A DNA stretch of 64,000 bases from Paractinoplanes abujensis (lineage in GTDB: Bacteria > Actinomycetota > Actinomycetes > Mycobacteriales > Micromonosporaceae), in contig NZ_JACHMF010000001.1 of assembly GCF_014204895.1 (NCBI RefSeq), forward strand, positions 7,440,001 through 7,504,000, in the 5' to 3' direction. This document shows, piece by piece, positions 24,222 through 35,474 of the stretch. The position numbers were made by a program, and so were the translations under genes. Position 1 is the first letter of the stretch. Every line of letters starts with the position of its first letter. Under the pieces are notes generated by a model. It saw only the letters and a list, made by a program, of their open reading frames with translations. It did no database searches and was not told the DNA's origin.

Positions 24222-25256
24222 TTACAGCGCGTACGGGATGTCGGCGATGTGGTGGTCGAGAAGCTCACCCACCGGCGCCCAGGCCTCGTAGACGCCCCGT
24301 TCGTAACAGCGCGCGCCGGTGGCCGCCAGCGAGTCGTTGTCCGGGCGGACCAGCCGCAACCGGGCCCAGGCCTCGTCGCGTTGCAGCACCCAGCACGGGA
24401 TCCCCCGCCACAGGGCCTGCTCGGCCCGCCGGCTCAGCGTCGACACCGGATAGCGGGCGGCACGGGTCAGTGCCCGCACCCGGAACTCCTCGGGCGGGTC
24501 GGCGACCGCCTCGTACTCCTTGCCGTTGATCTGCCCGACCAGCCGCGCCGAGCCGGTCGTCGTGCACGGCACGTACTCACGGTCGGGACTCACACCGGGC
24601 AGGTTGTCGAGCAGGCCGCGCCACCGCGGACCGGCCAGCCGCAGCCAGCCGTTCTGCTCGGGCTGGTACGTGTAGAGGATGACCTCCTCGCCGCCCGGCA
24701 CGTGCGCGATGATCTGCGAGTTGGCCGGGATCGGCAGGTCGGCGAACCCCGCCGTGATGTATTCCGGGATCAGCTCGTCGGTGCTCGGCGTGAAACCGGT
24801 GCCGAGGATCATCGCGCCGATCCGCTGGTGCGCCTGAATCAGGGCCAGGCCGGGCTGCGCGGGGCCGCCCGGTACCTCGTAGTCGAGCGGGTCCACGGCC
24901 CGCCAGCGCAGCGCGTAGGCCACCTCGGAGTCGGTCACGCCGTCGGTGCCGAGCAGGGCCAGGTCGCGCGGGTCGGTCAGGTGCGCCACGTCGCACGCGC
25001 GGTAGCAGAAGCCGTACGGGAGCCAACCGCCCAGATGACCGGAGACCTGGGCCGGAGAAAGCACCTTCGTCATGCGTGTGCCGCGCCGTACGGCCGCCGT
25101 CGCCCGGATCTGCCGGAGGATCGGCTCGTCGCGGGAACCGGCCGACTGGCTCATCTGCTGAACCCGGGCCCAGCCGAGGTCGCGCCGCAGCGGGGCGGAT
25201 AGCGGGGGCTCGAGCGGATCGATGTCGATCACGCTGTCCTCACCGGTCACGGTCAC
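24222..25256 (-). CDS. Conserved actinobacterial protein of unknown function
   Basis: A 344-residue soluble protein starting at GTG 25256. No signal peptide or membrane segment. It has mixed alpha/beta composition with blocks such as GGWLPYGFCYRACDVAHLTDP, IPANSQIIAHVPGGEEVILYTY and GARCYERGVYEAWAPVG. I do not recognise the family. It is divergent from tatD and convergent with the secreted PKD-like protein. Long, uninterrupted and with third-position G+C like its neighbours, so it is a real gene. Confidence 0.75.
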   Translation of the reverse strand: MTVTGEDSVIDIDPLEPPLSAPLRRDLGWARVQQMSQSAGSRDEPILRQIRATAAVRRGTRMTKVLSPAQVSGHLGGWLPYGFCYRACDVAHLTDPRDLALLGTDGVTDSEVAYALRWRAVDPLDYEVPGGPAQPGLALIQAHQRIGAMILGTGFTPSTDELIPEYITAGFADLPIPANSQIIAHVPGGEEVILYTYQPEQNGWLRLAGPRWRGLLDNLPGVSPDREYVPCTTTGSARLVGQINGKEYEAVADPPEEFRVRALTRAARYPVSTLSRRAEQALWRGIPCWVLQRDEAWARLRLVRPDNDSLAATGARCYERGVYEAWAPVGELLDHHIADIPYAL

Positions 25257-25324
25257 GGTCGGAAACTAGACAACAGCGGTGGACTTCAGGTGAACAAACA
25301 GTGGCCGGAGGGTCGAAGTGCAGA

Positions 25325-26224
25325 ATGTCTCACATGTCATCGTCACCATCGGAATCCCGCCGGGAGAAGTCGCGTCGCCGCAGCGGCGAGTTTCCGGCCG
25401 AGCCCGAGCCGCTAGCCGTCGCGGTCTTCGACAGTCACACCCACCTCGACCTGACGATCCAGGAGGCGGGTGGGCCCGGTGGTGCGGCCACCGACTCGAT
25501 CGAGGCACTGCTGACCGCCGCGGCCAAGGCCGGCGTCGACCGGATCGTCCAGGTCGGGGTGGACGAGGCCTCCTCCCGCTGGGGGGCCGAGCTGGCCGCG
25601 CGTCACCCGTCGGTGCTGGCCGCCGTGGCGCTGCACCCGAACGAGGCGCCGCGGCTGTCCGATCTGGACTCCGCGCTGCGGGCGATCGAGGCGCTGGCGG
25701 CCGAGCCCCGCGTGCGCGGCGTAGGGGAGACCGGCCTCGACACCTTCCGTACGGGCGAGGAGGGCCGCGCGGCGCAGGAGGCGAGTTTCCGGGCGCACAT
25801 TGCCATCGCCAAGCGCCACGGCAAGGCCCTGATCATTCACGACCGCGACGCCCACGATGACGTCCTGCGGGTGCTCGACTCCGAGGGCGCACCGGAGACG
25901 GTCGTGATGCACTGTTTCTCGGGCGACGCCGGCTTCGCGGCCGAGTGCGTACGGCGGGGCTTCTACCTCAGTTTCGCCGGGACGGTGACCTTCGCCAGCG
26001 CCGGCAACCTGCGCGAGGCGGCCGCCCTGACCCCGCTCGAGCAGATCATGGTCGAGACGGACGCGCCCTACCTGACCCCCGTCCCGTACCGGGGCCGGCC
26101 GAACGCGTCCTACCTGATCCCGCTGACCGTGCGCTCCCTGGCCGCGACCAGGGGTGACGACGTCGACGAGCTGTGCGCCGCGATCTCGGCCAACGGCGAG
26201 CGAGTCTTCGGCCCGTGGCGTTAG
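25325..26224 (+). CDS. tatD: TatD-family metal-dependent hydrolase
   Basis: A 299-residue TIM-barrel hydrolase of the TatD DNase family. Metal ligands are in order: the HTH of FDSHTHLD, the Glu of [11 protein letters not shown], the His of [13 protein letters not shown], the His of VVMHCFSGD and the Asp of [19 protein letters not shown] 25325 is chosen; GGAGGG lies about 13 bases upstream, and a longer in-frame start would run into the divergent gene. In mycobacteria and most relatives rpfB lies between tatD and rsmA, but here only 31 bp separate them. Confidence 0.93.
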   Translation: MSHMSSSPSESRREKSRRRSGEFPAEPEPLAVAVFDSHTHLDLTIQEAGGPGGAATDSIEALLTAAAKAGVDRIVQVGVDEASSRWGAELAARHPSVLAAVALHPNEAPRLSDLDSALRAIEALAAEPRVRGVGETGLDTFRTGEEGRAAQEASFRAHIAIAKRHGKALIIHDRDAHDDVLRVLDSEGAPETVVMHCFSGDAGFAAECVRRGFYLSFAGTVTFASAGNLREAAALTPLEQIMVETDAPYLTPVPYRGRPNASYLIPLTVRSLAATRGDDVDELCAAISANGERVFGPWR

Positions 26225-26255
26225 GCGTTCATCGCCCCGGCTAGGCTCGCAGGTC

Positions 26256-27143
26256 ATGGCTGACGCACTTCTCGGCCCGGCGGAGATCCGGGAGCTGGCG
26301 GCCCGGCTCGGCGTGGCCCCCACGAAGAAGCTCGGCCAGAATTTCCTGCACGACCCGAACACGATCCGCCGCATCGTGACCGCGGCCGGTCTCGTGCCCG
26401 CCGACGTCGCGCTCGAGGTGGGCCCCGGGCTCGGTTCGCTGACACTGGGCCTGGTCGGGGCGGTGCGGCACGTGCACGCCGTCGAGATCGACCCCCGGCT
26501 GGCCGCGGCGCTGCCCGAGACGGTCACGGCCGCGCACCTGACCGTGCACAACGCCGATGCCCTGCACGTGCGCGGCGCCGATTTCGACCCCGCGCCCACG
26601 ATGCTGGTGGCCAACCTGCCCTACAACGTGGCCGTGCCCGTCGTGCTGCACCTGCTGGCCGAGCTGCCCACGCTGCGCGGCGGCCTGGTCATGGTGCAGA
26701 AGGAGGTGGCCGACCGGCTCGTCGCGGGGCCCGGTTCCAAGGTCTACGGGGTGCCGTCGGTCAAGCTGGCCTGGTACGCGGAGGCCCGCGCGGCCGGCAA
26801 GGTCCCGCCCGCGGTCTTCTGGCCGGTGCCCAATGTGGACTCGGGCCTGGTCGCGTTCACCCGGCGCACCCCTCCGGGTGACATCGAGCGGGCGGCGGTC
26901 TTCGCGGTCGTCGACGCGGCGTTCGCGCAGCGCCGCAAGACCCTGCGGGCGGCCCTGGCGGGCTGGGCGGGCGGCGCCGCCCGGGCCGAGGAGCTGCTGG
27001 TGGCGGCCGGGATCAGCCCGCAGGCCCGAGGCGAGTCGCTGACCGTCGACGAGTTCGTGGCGATCGCGGCCGCGGCCAAACTGTCGCCCCGCGGCGGTAA
27101 GCTCAGCCCGTCCGAGAGGCAGCCCGAGGAGGTGGACTTATGA
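26256..27143 (+). CDS. rsmA: 16S rRNA dimethyladenosine transferase
   Basis: A 295-residue KsgA/RsmA that dimethylates A1518 and A1519 of 16S rRNA late in 30S assembly. Motifs: [22 protein letters not shown] loop [14 protein letters not shown], acidic VEIDPRL, the catalytic [10 protein letters not shown], and [14 protein letters not shown] 26256 fits the family N-terminus; the upstream in-frame ATG lies inside tatD. Its end overlaps the Uma2 gene by ATGA. Confidence 0.95.
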   Translation: MADALLGPAEIRELAARLGVAPTKKLGQNFLHDPNTIRRIVTAAGLVPADVALEVGPGLGSLTLGLVGAVRHVHAVEIDPRLAAALPETVTAAHLTVHNADALHVRGADFDPAPTMLVANLPYNVAVPVVLHLLAELPTLRGGLVMVQKEVADRLVAGPGSKVYGVPSVKLAWYAEARAAGKVPPAVFWPVPNVDSGLVAFTRRTPPGDIERAAVFAVVDAAFAQRRKTLRAALAGWAGGAARAEELLVAAGISPQARGESLTVDEFVAIAAAAKLSPRGGKLSPSERQPEEVDL

Positions 27144-27715
27144 CCGCGCAGCCGGCAGGCCCTGCCGTGTGGTCGCCTGACCCGATCAGGCAACGCCGGG
27201 CCGACCATCTTCTCGAGGATGTCCTTTCCCTCCCTGACGACGCCCCCCGCGTCGAGCTCCGCGACGGAGTCATGATCGTGGTCCCCTCACCGACGCTCGG
27301 CCACCAAAACATCGGAAATCTCCTGTGGCTGTGGTTCCGGCAGAACGCGCCGAAGGAATTCGTCGCAGGCACGGCAGTTGGTGTTGCCGTGACCTTGCAG
27401 GACAGCTTGGAGCCGGACGTACTGCTTCTTCACCAGCCCGTCAACATGAGCAACCACTTCTTTCTGCCCGCGCAGGTCGCCATCGCCGTCGAGATCGTCT
27501 CGCCCGGCACGAAGCGCCGGGACCGGTTCGACAAACCCTCCGAGTACGCGGCGTTAGGCATTCCACACTTCTGGCGAATCGAACAGGGTCCGATCCACGT
27601 ACATGCATATGATCTGGCCAACGGCAGGTACGAGCCCGCCGGTGATTCGGACACCGAGCTGTCACTGAACGCACCGTTCGAGATCAAGCTGCCGATTCGG
27701 GACATCACTCCGTGA
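27140..27715 (+). CDS. Uma2-family (DUF820) restriction-nuclease-fold protein
   Basis: A 191-residue protein of the Uma2 family, PD-(D/E)XK nuclease fold. [28 protein letters not shown] (acidic metal ligand), [15 protein letters not shown] (E-x-K-type core) and [17 protein letters not shown] are the usual blocks. DNA targets of this family are mostly unproven; it is common in multiple copies in actinobacteria. It sits between rsmA and ispE with four-base overlaps on both sides (ATGA, GTGA), so it is embedded in a housekeeping operon where most relatives have none. Base composition looks somewhat A+T-richer than flanks, suggesting later insertion. Confidence 0.9.
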   Translation: MTAQPAGPAVWSPDPIRQRRADHLLEDVLSLPDDAPRVELRDGVMIVVPSPTLGHQNIGNLLWLWFRQNAPKEFVAGTAVGVAVTLQDSLEPDVLLLHQPVNMSNHFFLPAQVAIAVEIVSPGTKRRDRFDKPSEYAALGIPHFWRIEQGPIHVHAYDLANGRYEPAGDSDTELSLNAPFEIKLPIRDITP

Positions 27716-28659
27716 CCGAGGCCTGGGGACCGGACGACGACGAGCCGCGCCGGTACAACGGGCCCGTGCGGGTGCGCGTGCCGGCCAAGATCAATCTGCA
27801 TCTCGGGGTCGGGCCGCTGCGCGACGACGGATTTCACGAGCTGAACACCGTCTATCACGCGATCAGCCTGTTCGACGAAATCACCGCCCGGCCGGGTGAC
27901 ACGCTCACCCTGACCATGGAGGGCGAGGGCACGGGCACGCTCGCGCTCGACGAGACCAACCTGATCATCCGGGCCGTCCGGGCGCTCGCGGCCCGCGCCC
28001 GCGTGCCGGCCTACGCCCGGCTGCACCTGCGCAAGTCGATCCCGCTGGCCGGTGGGCTGGCCGGGGGCAGTGCCGACGCCGCGGCCACCCTGCTCGCCTG
28101 CGACCTGCTGTGGGGCACCGGCCTCACCCGGGAGGAGCTGGCCGAGGTGGGCGCCACGCTCGGCTCCGACGTGCCGTTCCTGCTGCACGGGGGCACGGCC
28201 CTGGGCACGGGCCACGGCGAGGCGATCAGCCCGATCCTGGCCCGGCCGACCACGTGGCACTGGGTGGTCGCGCTGGCCGACGGCGGCCTGTCCACCCCCG
28301 AGGTCTATCGCAAGCTCGACGACCTGCGCGCCGGTTCCTGGCCGCCCAAGGCGCTGGGCGACGCCGACGAGCTGATGGCCGCGCTGCGCCAGCGGGACCC
28401 CGAGGTGCTGGGCGCTGCCCTCGGCAACGACCTGCAGGCCGCGGCCCTCGCGCTGCGGCCCGAGCTGGCCGACGTGCTCAAATGCGGCAACGAGGCCGGC
28501 GCGGTGGCCGGTCTGGTCTCCGGCTCCGGCCCGACCTGTGTGTTCCTGGCCACTGGGGCGGCGCACGCGGCCCAGGTCGCGGCCGGGCTCAACGCGGCCG
28601 GGGTGTGCCGCGAGGCGGTCACCGCCCGGGGCCCCATGCCGGGCGCGCGGGTAACGTAG
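27712..28659 (+). CDS. ispE: 4-diphosphocytidyl-2-C-methyl-D-erythritol kinase
   Basis: A 315-residue GHMP kinase of the MEP isoprenoid pathway; phosphorylates CDP-ME at the 2-hydroxyl. VRVPAKINLHLGVGPLRDDG and FHELNTVYHAISLFDE at the N-terminus, the ATP loop PLAGGLAGGSADAAATLLA, GSDVPFLLHGGTALGTGHGE and the late VSGSGPTCVFL are all intact. The GTG start overlaps the Uma2 stop (GTGA). The downstream ABC-F gene begins 7 bp later. Confidence 0.95.
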   Translation: MTEAWGPDDDEPRRYNGPVRVRVPAKINLHLGVGPLRDDGFHELNTVYHAISLFDEITARPGDTLTLTMEGEGTGTLALDETNLIIRAVRALAARARVPAYARLHLRKSIPLAGGLAGGSADAAATLLACDLLWGTGLTREELAEVGATLGSDVPFLLHGGTALGTGHGEAISPILARPTTWHWVVALADGGLSTPEVYRKLDDLRAGSWPPKALGDADELMAALRQRDPEVLGAALGNDLQAAALALRPELADVLKCGNEAGAVAGLVSGSGPTCVFLATGAAHAAQVAAGLNAAGVCREAVTARGPMPGARVT

Positions 28660-28666
28660 AGCCATC

Positions 28667-30451
<1,785 letters not shown>

Positions 30452-30531
30452 TCCGGGGGGTGTGCCTGCGCCGCTTGGGGGCAATACGCGAGAATCGGCG
30501 GGTACAACACCTGACCTTGGAGACGGACACC

Positions 30532-30993
30532 ATGGCGCACACCCCGGTCAACCATCCGCTACGGCCTCTCTACCGCGCGCTCAGCCTGGTCGCGGGCGCC
30601 TACCTGGTCGTGTTCGGCGTGATCGGCCTGATTCAGACGTCCGGCGAGAGCTTCACCGGCGTGACCGGCGTGCGGGTCCTCGGCCAGGAGACCAACCTGC
30701 TGTGGTCGATCATCGCGCTGGTCGTCGGCATCGTGGTGGTGGCCGCGGGCGCGATGGGGCGCAACCTCGACGTCGCCGCGGGCAAATACCTCGGCTGGAC
30801 TCTGCTGGTCATCGGCAGCTACGAGCTGGCCACCAACCGCACCGACGCCAACCTGTTCGGCTTCAGCATGTCCACCGTCGTGGTGACCTACATCGTGGGC
30901 CTGATCCTCATCCTGTCCAGCCTGTACGGCAAGGTCGCGCCGCAGGAGCAGGCCGGCGCGCCGCGCCAGGTGCGGGAGGGCCGGCCCGCCTGA
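30532..30993 (+). CDS. DUF4383 membrane protein (copy 1)
   Basis: A 153-residue protein with four membrane helices: residues about 15-37, 60-80, 86-106 and 110-130. It begins MAHTPVNHPLRPLYRALSLV and has the DUF4383 signature NRTDANLFGFSMSTVVVTYI in the last loop and helix. ATG 30532 has GGAG upstream; the longer frame has no support. Function of the family is unknown. Its stop overlaps the start of a paralogue. Confidence 0.85.
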   Translation: MAHTPVNHPLRPLYRALSLVAGAYLVVFGVIGLIQTSGESFTGVTGVRVLGQETNLLWSIIALVVGIVVVAAGAMGRNLDVAAGKYLGWTLLVIGSYELATNRTDANLFGFSMSTVVVTYIVGLILILSSLYGKVAPQEQAGAPRQVREGRPA

Positions 30994-31427
30994 TGGCGCA
31001 CTACCCCCTCAATCACCCCCTGCGTCCCCTCTACCGCCTGCTCGCCTTTCTGGCCGCGGCCTACCTGACGCTTTTCGGCGCCATTGGTGTCGGTGTCACG
31101 GCGGGTGACCCGTTGTTCCACCGTGGCGGCGACTGGGTGCTCGGTCTGCGCACCAACCCGGCCACGGCCTGGGTCAGCCTGCTGCTGGGCGTGGTGCTGC
31201 TGGTCGCCGTGGTCGTCGGCCGCAACCTCTACCACCAGGTCGCACTGGTGCTGGGCTGGGCGCTGGCCGGGTTCGCCATGGTCGTCATGGCCGTGATCCA
31301 GACCGACGCCAACGTGTTCAACTTCTCGATGATCAACGTCGTGGTGCTGGCCCTGCTCGGCTTGGTCGTCCTGACCGCGGGCCTCTACGGCAAGATCGGC
31401 CGCCCGGACGACGAGGCCGCTCGCTAA
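30993..31427 (+). CDS. DUF4383 membrane protein (copy 2)
   Basis: A 144-residue paralogue of the preceding gene. MAHYPLNHPLRPLYRLLAFL and IQTDANVFNFSMINVVVLAL align with it over the whole length, with the same four helices. ATG 30993 overlaps the previous TGA (TGATG). The stop overlaps the convergent TetR stop by 4 bp. Tandem duplication is evident, and a heteromeric membrane pair is possible. Confidence 0.85.
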   Translation: MAHYPLNHPLRPLYRLLAFLAAAYLTLFGAIGVGVTAGDPLFHRGGDWVLGLRTNPATAWVSLLLGVVLLVAVVVGRNLYHQVALVLGWALAGFAMVVMAVIQTDANVFNFSMINVVVLALLGLVVLTAGLYGKIGRPDDEAAR

Positions 31428-32095
31428 CCCGTTTTCCTGGTCAGCAGGGTGGGTTTGGCCTCCAGGTGGGACAGGCCGTTCCAGGCCAGGTTGACCAGGT
31501 GGGCGGCCACCGTCTCCTTCTTGGGCTTGCGCGCCTCCCGCCACCACTGGCCGACCAGCGCCACCATGCCCACCAGGGCCTGCGAATAGAGCTCGGCCAG
31601 CTTGGGGTCGAGACCGCGCGCCTTGAACTCGGCGCCCAGAATGTGCTCGACCTGGTGGGCCACGTCGTTCATCACGCTCGAGAACGTGCCCGCGGGCGAC
31701 AGCACCGGCGACTCGCGGGCCAGCACCCGGAAGCCGTGCGGTTCCTCCTCGATGTAGCCGAGCAGCGCCAGCGCCGCCTGTTCGAGCAGTTCCCGCGGGT
31801 GCCCGGCGGTCAGCGCGGCCGCGATCCGGTCGAGCAGCGCACGCACCTCGCGGTCGACGACCACCGCGTAGAGGCCTTCCTTGCCGCCGAAGTGCTCGTA
31901 GACCACCGGCTTGGACACCTTGGCCCGGGCCGCGACCTCCTCCACGCTGGTGGCGTCGAAGCCCCGCTCGGCGAAGAGCTGACGGCCGATCGCGATCAGC
32001 TGCTCCCGGCGCTGCGCGGCCGACATGCGCACCCGTGGGGTGGTCGCCGCCCTTGCACGTCGTGGCCGGGCCGCGGCGTCGTCTGAGTCCGTCAC
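31424..32095 (-). CDS. TetR-family regulator (Rv1019-like position)
   Basis: A repressor of about 223 residues. GTG 32095 is preferred for the GGATGGGC upstream; ATG 32128 would give 234 residues. The N-terminal helix-turn-helix is RREQLIAIGRQLFAERGFDA, TSVEEVAARAKVSKPVVYEHF and GGKEGLYAVV. The C-terminal ligand domain is unclassified. Its position opposite glmU matches Rv1019. The last bases overlap those of the convergent DUF4383 gene. No operator was identified. Confidence 0.88.
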   Translation of the reverse strand: MTDSDDAAARPRRARAATTPRVRMSAAQRREQLIAIGRQLFAERGFDATSVEEVAARAKVSKPVVYEHFGGKEGLYAVVVDREVRALLDRIAAALTAGHPRELLEQAALALLGYIEEEPHGFRVLARESPVLSPAGTFSSVMNDVAHQVEHILGAEFKARGLDPKLAELYSQALVGMVALVGQWWREARKPKKETVAAHLVNLAWNGLSHLEAKPTLLTRKTG

Positions 32096-32292
32096 CCGCC
32101 CATCCTGCCAGCTCTGTCCGATTTCCATCGGCCCCGGGAAGCCGGTGGCGACCAGTCGTACGGTCCGCCGGGTTGACGGGCGACCAGGAGGTGGTGTCGA
32201 AGCTTGACCGGCTCGCCGTCGAAAGGGGTTGACCCGGTGCCGCTAAGATGTGACCGGTGGACATGGCCCCGCGGGGGAGATGTCCGTGATAG

Positions 32293-32363
32293 TCCCGGAT
32301 CGTCTAATGGTAGGACCGCGGCTTTTGGTGCCGTTTATAGGGGTTCGAATCCTCTTCCGGGAG
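32293..32363 (+). tRNA. tRNA-Gln (anticodon TTG)
   Basis: A 71-nt cloverleaf with acceptor TCCCGGA/TCCGGGA and discriminator G. Anticodon stem GCGGC/GCCGT with loop TTTTGGT gives TTG. T-arm GGTTCGAAT. CCA is not fully encoded. It lies just upstream of glmU. Confidence 0.95.
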
Positions 32364-32429
32364 CCGGCTGTCTGCGGCTGTGGTGTCGCCGCCCTCTCTG
32401 AGTGACTACTGCGAACACAGGAGTACCGC

Positions 32430-33890
32430 GTGAGTCAGGCCCCTCGTCGAACCGTTGTCGTCCTTGCCGCCGGTGAGGGCAAGCGGATGAAGTCCGCCAC
32501 GCCCAAGGTGCTGCACCCCCTGCTCGGGCGCACGCTGCTCGGGCACGTGCTCACCGCCTCCGGCCCGGCCGGCGCCGAGCGGACGATCGTGGTCGTGGGG
32601 CACAAGGCCGACCAGGTCGAGGCGCACCTGAGCGAGGTCGCGCCGGCCGCCACGCCGGTGCTGCAGGCCCAGCAGAACGGGACCGGTCACGCCGTGCGGA
32701 TCGCGCTCGAGGCCGTGCCCGAGGCGACCGGCACGGTGGTCGTCCTCAACGGTGACGTGCCGCTGCTGCGGGCCGAGACGGTGGCGAGCCTGATCGAGGC
32801 GCACGAGTCGGGCGCGCGTGGGGCGACGGTGCTGGCGGCCGAGGTGCACAACCCGACCGGCCTGGGCCGGATCGTGCGGGACGGCGCCGGCAACCTCGAA
32901 AGGATCGTCGAGGAGCGGGACGCGTCGGCCGAGGTGCGGGCGATCCGCGAGATCAACGCGGGCATCTACGCGTTCGACCTCTCCTCGCTGCGGGAGGCGC
33001 TGGCCAAGCTGTCGACCGACAACGATCAGGGCGAGGAATACCTGACCGACGTCTTCGGGATCATGGCCGCGGTCGGTCACCCGGTCGGGGTGTTCGTGGC
33101 CCCCGACGCCGACGAGACGCTGGGCTGCAACGACCGGGCCGAGCTGGCCAAGCTGCGGGCACTGCTGCGCGACCGGGTCAACGAGGCCTGGATGCGTACG
33201 GGGGTCTCCATCCTCGACCCGTCGACCACGTGGATCGACGTCACCGTCACGCTGGAGCCGGACGCCGAGATCGACCAGAACTCGCAGCTGCTGGGCGCGA
33301 CCACGGTCGGCGCGGGCGCCATCGTGGGGCCGGACACGACGCTGATCGACAGCACGGTCGGTGCGGGTGCGGTGGTGCTGCGCACGCACTCGATCGGCGC
33401 CCAGATCGGGCCGGAGGCGACCGTCGGGCCGTTCTCGTTCCTGCGCCCGGGCACGCGGCTGGGGCGCAAGGCCAAGGTCGGCGGCTTCGTCGAGACCAAG
33501 AACGCTGAGCTGGGCGACGGCGCGAAGGTGCCGCACCTGTCCTACGTGGGTGACGCCACGATCGGGTCCAAGGCCAACATCGGCGCGGGCACGATCTTCG
33601 CCAACTACGACGGGGTCAACAAGAGCCACACCACTGTGGGTGAGGCCGCGTTCGTCGGCTCCGACACCGTGCTCATCGCGCCGGTCGAGATCGAGCCGGG
33701 GGCCTATGTCGCCGCTGGTAGCGCCATTCAGAAGGGCGTACCGGCGGGCAGCCTCGGCGTGACGCGGGCGCCGCAGCGCAACGTCGAGGGCTGGGTGGCG
33801 CGCAAGCGGGCGGGCACGGTGTCGGCCGCCGCCGCCGAGAAGGCGATCGCCGAGAAAGAGGCCGGCGGCGAGGTCAGCACGGCCGAGTAA
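32430..33890 (+). CDS. glmU: Bifunctional GlcNAc-1-P uridyltransferase/GlcN-1-P acetyltransferase
   Basis: A 486-residue enzyme making UDP-GlcNAc for peptidoglycan. The N-terminal pyrophosphorylase shows VVLAAGEGKRMKSATPKVLH and NGTGHAVRIAL; the C-terminal left-handed beta helix (from about 255) is built of hexapeptides, with the acetyltransferase loop NIGAGTIFANYDGVNKSHT and GSDTVLIAPVEI. The disordered Ala/Glu tail is typical of actinobacteria. Start GTG 32430. Confidence 0.96.
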   Translation: MSQAPRRTVVVLAAGEGKRMKSATPKVLHPLLGRTLLGHVLTASGPAGAERTIVVVGHKADQVEAHLSEVAPAATPVLQAQQNGTGHAVRIALEAVPEATGTVVVLNGDVPLLRAETVASLIEAHESGARGATVLAAEVHNPTGLGRIVRDGAGNLERIVEERDASAEVRAIREINAGIYAFDLSSLREALAKLSTDNDQGEEYLTDVFGIMAAVGHPVGVFVAPDADETLGCNDRAELAKLRALLRDRVNEAWMRTGVSILDPSTTWIDVTVTLEPDAEIDQNSQLLGATTVGAGAIVGPDTTLIDSTVGAGAVVLRTHSIGAQIGPEATVGPFSFLRPGTRLGRKAKVGGFVETKNAELGDGAKVPHLSYVGDATIGSKANIGAGTIFANYDGVNKSHTTVGEAAFVGSDTVLIAPVEIEPGAYVAAGSAIQKGVPAGSLGVTRAPQRNVEGWVARKRAGTVSAAAAEKAIAEKEAGGEVSTAE

Positions 33891-34127
33891 CGCGCGGATC
33901 GGCGCGGGTTGGGGTTAGCTGGAGGTGGACGCAAGGCCACTGGCGGGTATCCGACAGTGGCGTGCCGAAGCCGGTGGCTGGTGGGGTGACCGTCCCTGAG
34001 CTGGAATGTTCCGGCGGGGTGAGGCATCCCACCCGGTGGCCTCGGAACGTGGCGGCGGAGTGCCCGCGGGGGATACTTCACTCCGATTACGTCCCCACCC
34101 CCTCGATCCAACGGGAGTAGCGAGCCG

Positions 34128-35108
34128 ATGGGCAGCATCGTCGCGGAGAACCGTAAGTCTCTGATGCTTTTCTCCGGCCGGGGTTTCCCGGAGCTGGCCG
34201 ACGAGATCGGGCAGGTGCTGGGCGTGGCCCCGACCCCCGCCGACTCGTACGAGTTCGCCAACGGCGAGATCTTCGTTCGCTTCAAGGACTCCGTCCGCGG
34301 CTCGGACGCGTTCGTCGTGCAGTCGGTGACCGAGGGTGTGAACCGCTGGGTCATGGAGACCCTGATCATGATCGACGCCCTGAAGCGGGGCTCGGCCAAG
34401 CGGATCACCGTCGTGCTGCCGTTCTATCCGTATTCGCGGCAGGACAAGAAGCACCGGGGCCGGGAGCCGATCTCGGCCCGGCTGGTGGCCGACCTGCTCA
34501 AGACGGCGGGGGCCAACCGCATTCTCACGGTCGACCTGCACACCGCGCAGATCCAGGGCTTCTTCGACGGCCCGGTCGACCACCTGTTCGCGATGGACAT
34601 CCTGGCTGAGCACGTGCAGAAGAAGTACGCCGGTCGGCCGATGACAGTGGTCGCGCCCGACTCGGGCCGTGTGCGCGTGGCCGAGCGGTGGACCGACCGG
34701 CTGGGCGGCTGCCCGCTGGCGTTCATCCACAAAACCCGCGACCCGCTCAAGCCCAACCAGGTGGTCGCCAACCGAGTGGTCGGTGAGGTCGAGGGCCGGG
34801 TTTGCCTGATCGTCGACGACATGATCGACACCGGCGGCACGATCACCAAGGCGGCCGACATCCTCTGGGAGGAGGGCGCGGCCGACGTGGTGGTGGCCTC
34901 CACCCACGCGCTGCTCTCCGACCCGGCCACCGAGCGCCTGAAGAACAGCCGGATCAGCGAGCTCGTGGTGACGAACACGCTGCCGCTGCCGCCCGAGAAG
35001 CGGCTCGACAAGATCACCGTGCTGTCGATCGCGCCGCTGCTGGCCCGCGCGATCCGCGAGGTCTTCGACGACGGCTCGGTCACCACCCTGTTCGGCGGCC
35101 TGAGCTAG
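34128..35108 (+). CDS. prs: Ribose-phosphate pyrophosphokinase
   Basis: A 326-residue PRPP synthase, the entry to purine, pyrimidine, histidine, tryptophan and decaprenyl-phosphoarabinose synthesis. ANGEIFVRFKDSVRGSDAFVV, FYPYSRQDKKHRGREPISAR, VDLHTAQIQGFFDGPVDHL and the PRPP loop CLIVDDMIDTGGTITKAA are intact. GGGAG precedes the ATG. The 237-bp spacer from glmU shows nothing I can name. Confidence 0.96.
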   Translation: MGSIVAENRKSLMLFSGRGFPELADEIGQVLGVAPTPADSYEFANGEIFVRFKDSVRGSDAFVVQSVTEGVNRWVMETLIMIDALKRGSAKRITVVLPFYPYSRQDKKHRGREPISARLVADLLKTAGANRILTVDLHTAQIQGFFDGPVDHLFAMDILAEHVQKKYAGRPMTVVAPDSGRVRVAERWTDRLGGCPLAFIHKTRDPLKPNQVVANRVVGEVEGRVCLIVDDMIDTGGTITKAADILWEEGAADVVVASTHALLSDPATERLKNSRISELVVTNTLPLPPEKRLDKITVLSIAPLLARAIREVFDDGSVTTLFGGLS

Positions 35109-35474
35109 CAGACGCCCGGAAGGGGCGCTCTGAGCCGTCACCGCGGCGGGAAATCGGTTGATGCAAGTTGCATCGAGAGGGTGAAGTTTTCGCGGTGTGC
35201 CTGAGCGGGGCGGACCCGCTGAGTCGTGCGCGCGTACAGCAGGTAAGCTAGTGCGGTTGCCACGGCGAGGGTGCCCCGCGGTCTGCTGAGGTTCGCAGCC
35301 GCTCGGAGGCACCGTGATCGACGCGGTGCTCCGGGCCTGTGCCCAGCGCGCCCCCTTGCCCGGCAGCGCCGACGACGGCCTCCAGCACCGACGGCGGCCG
35401 ATTTCCACACACTGCCGGACCGTACGCACGCCGACTTAGTCGCAGCCCGATCGAAGAGTTTCAGGAGTTTCCCC
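35109..35474. other. 366-bp leader between prs and rplY
   Basis: No gene is visible. At 35109-35132 there is a weak stem (CGCCC/GGGCG with CAG/CTG extension) that may end prs transcripts. At 35160-35174 there is a perfect 7-1-7 inverted repeat, and a long G+C-rich leader with several possible hairpins leads to rplY. No known riboswitch or structured RNA is recognised. Confidence 0.5.
35160..35174. promoter_or_regulatory. Inverted repeat GATGCAA-G-TTGCATC
   Basis: Two 7-nt arms, perfectly complementary, with one central base, in the prs-rplY spacer. It is unusually A+T-rich for its surroundings and looks like a dimeric regulator site; the regulator is unknown. Confidence 0.4.
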
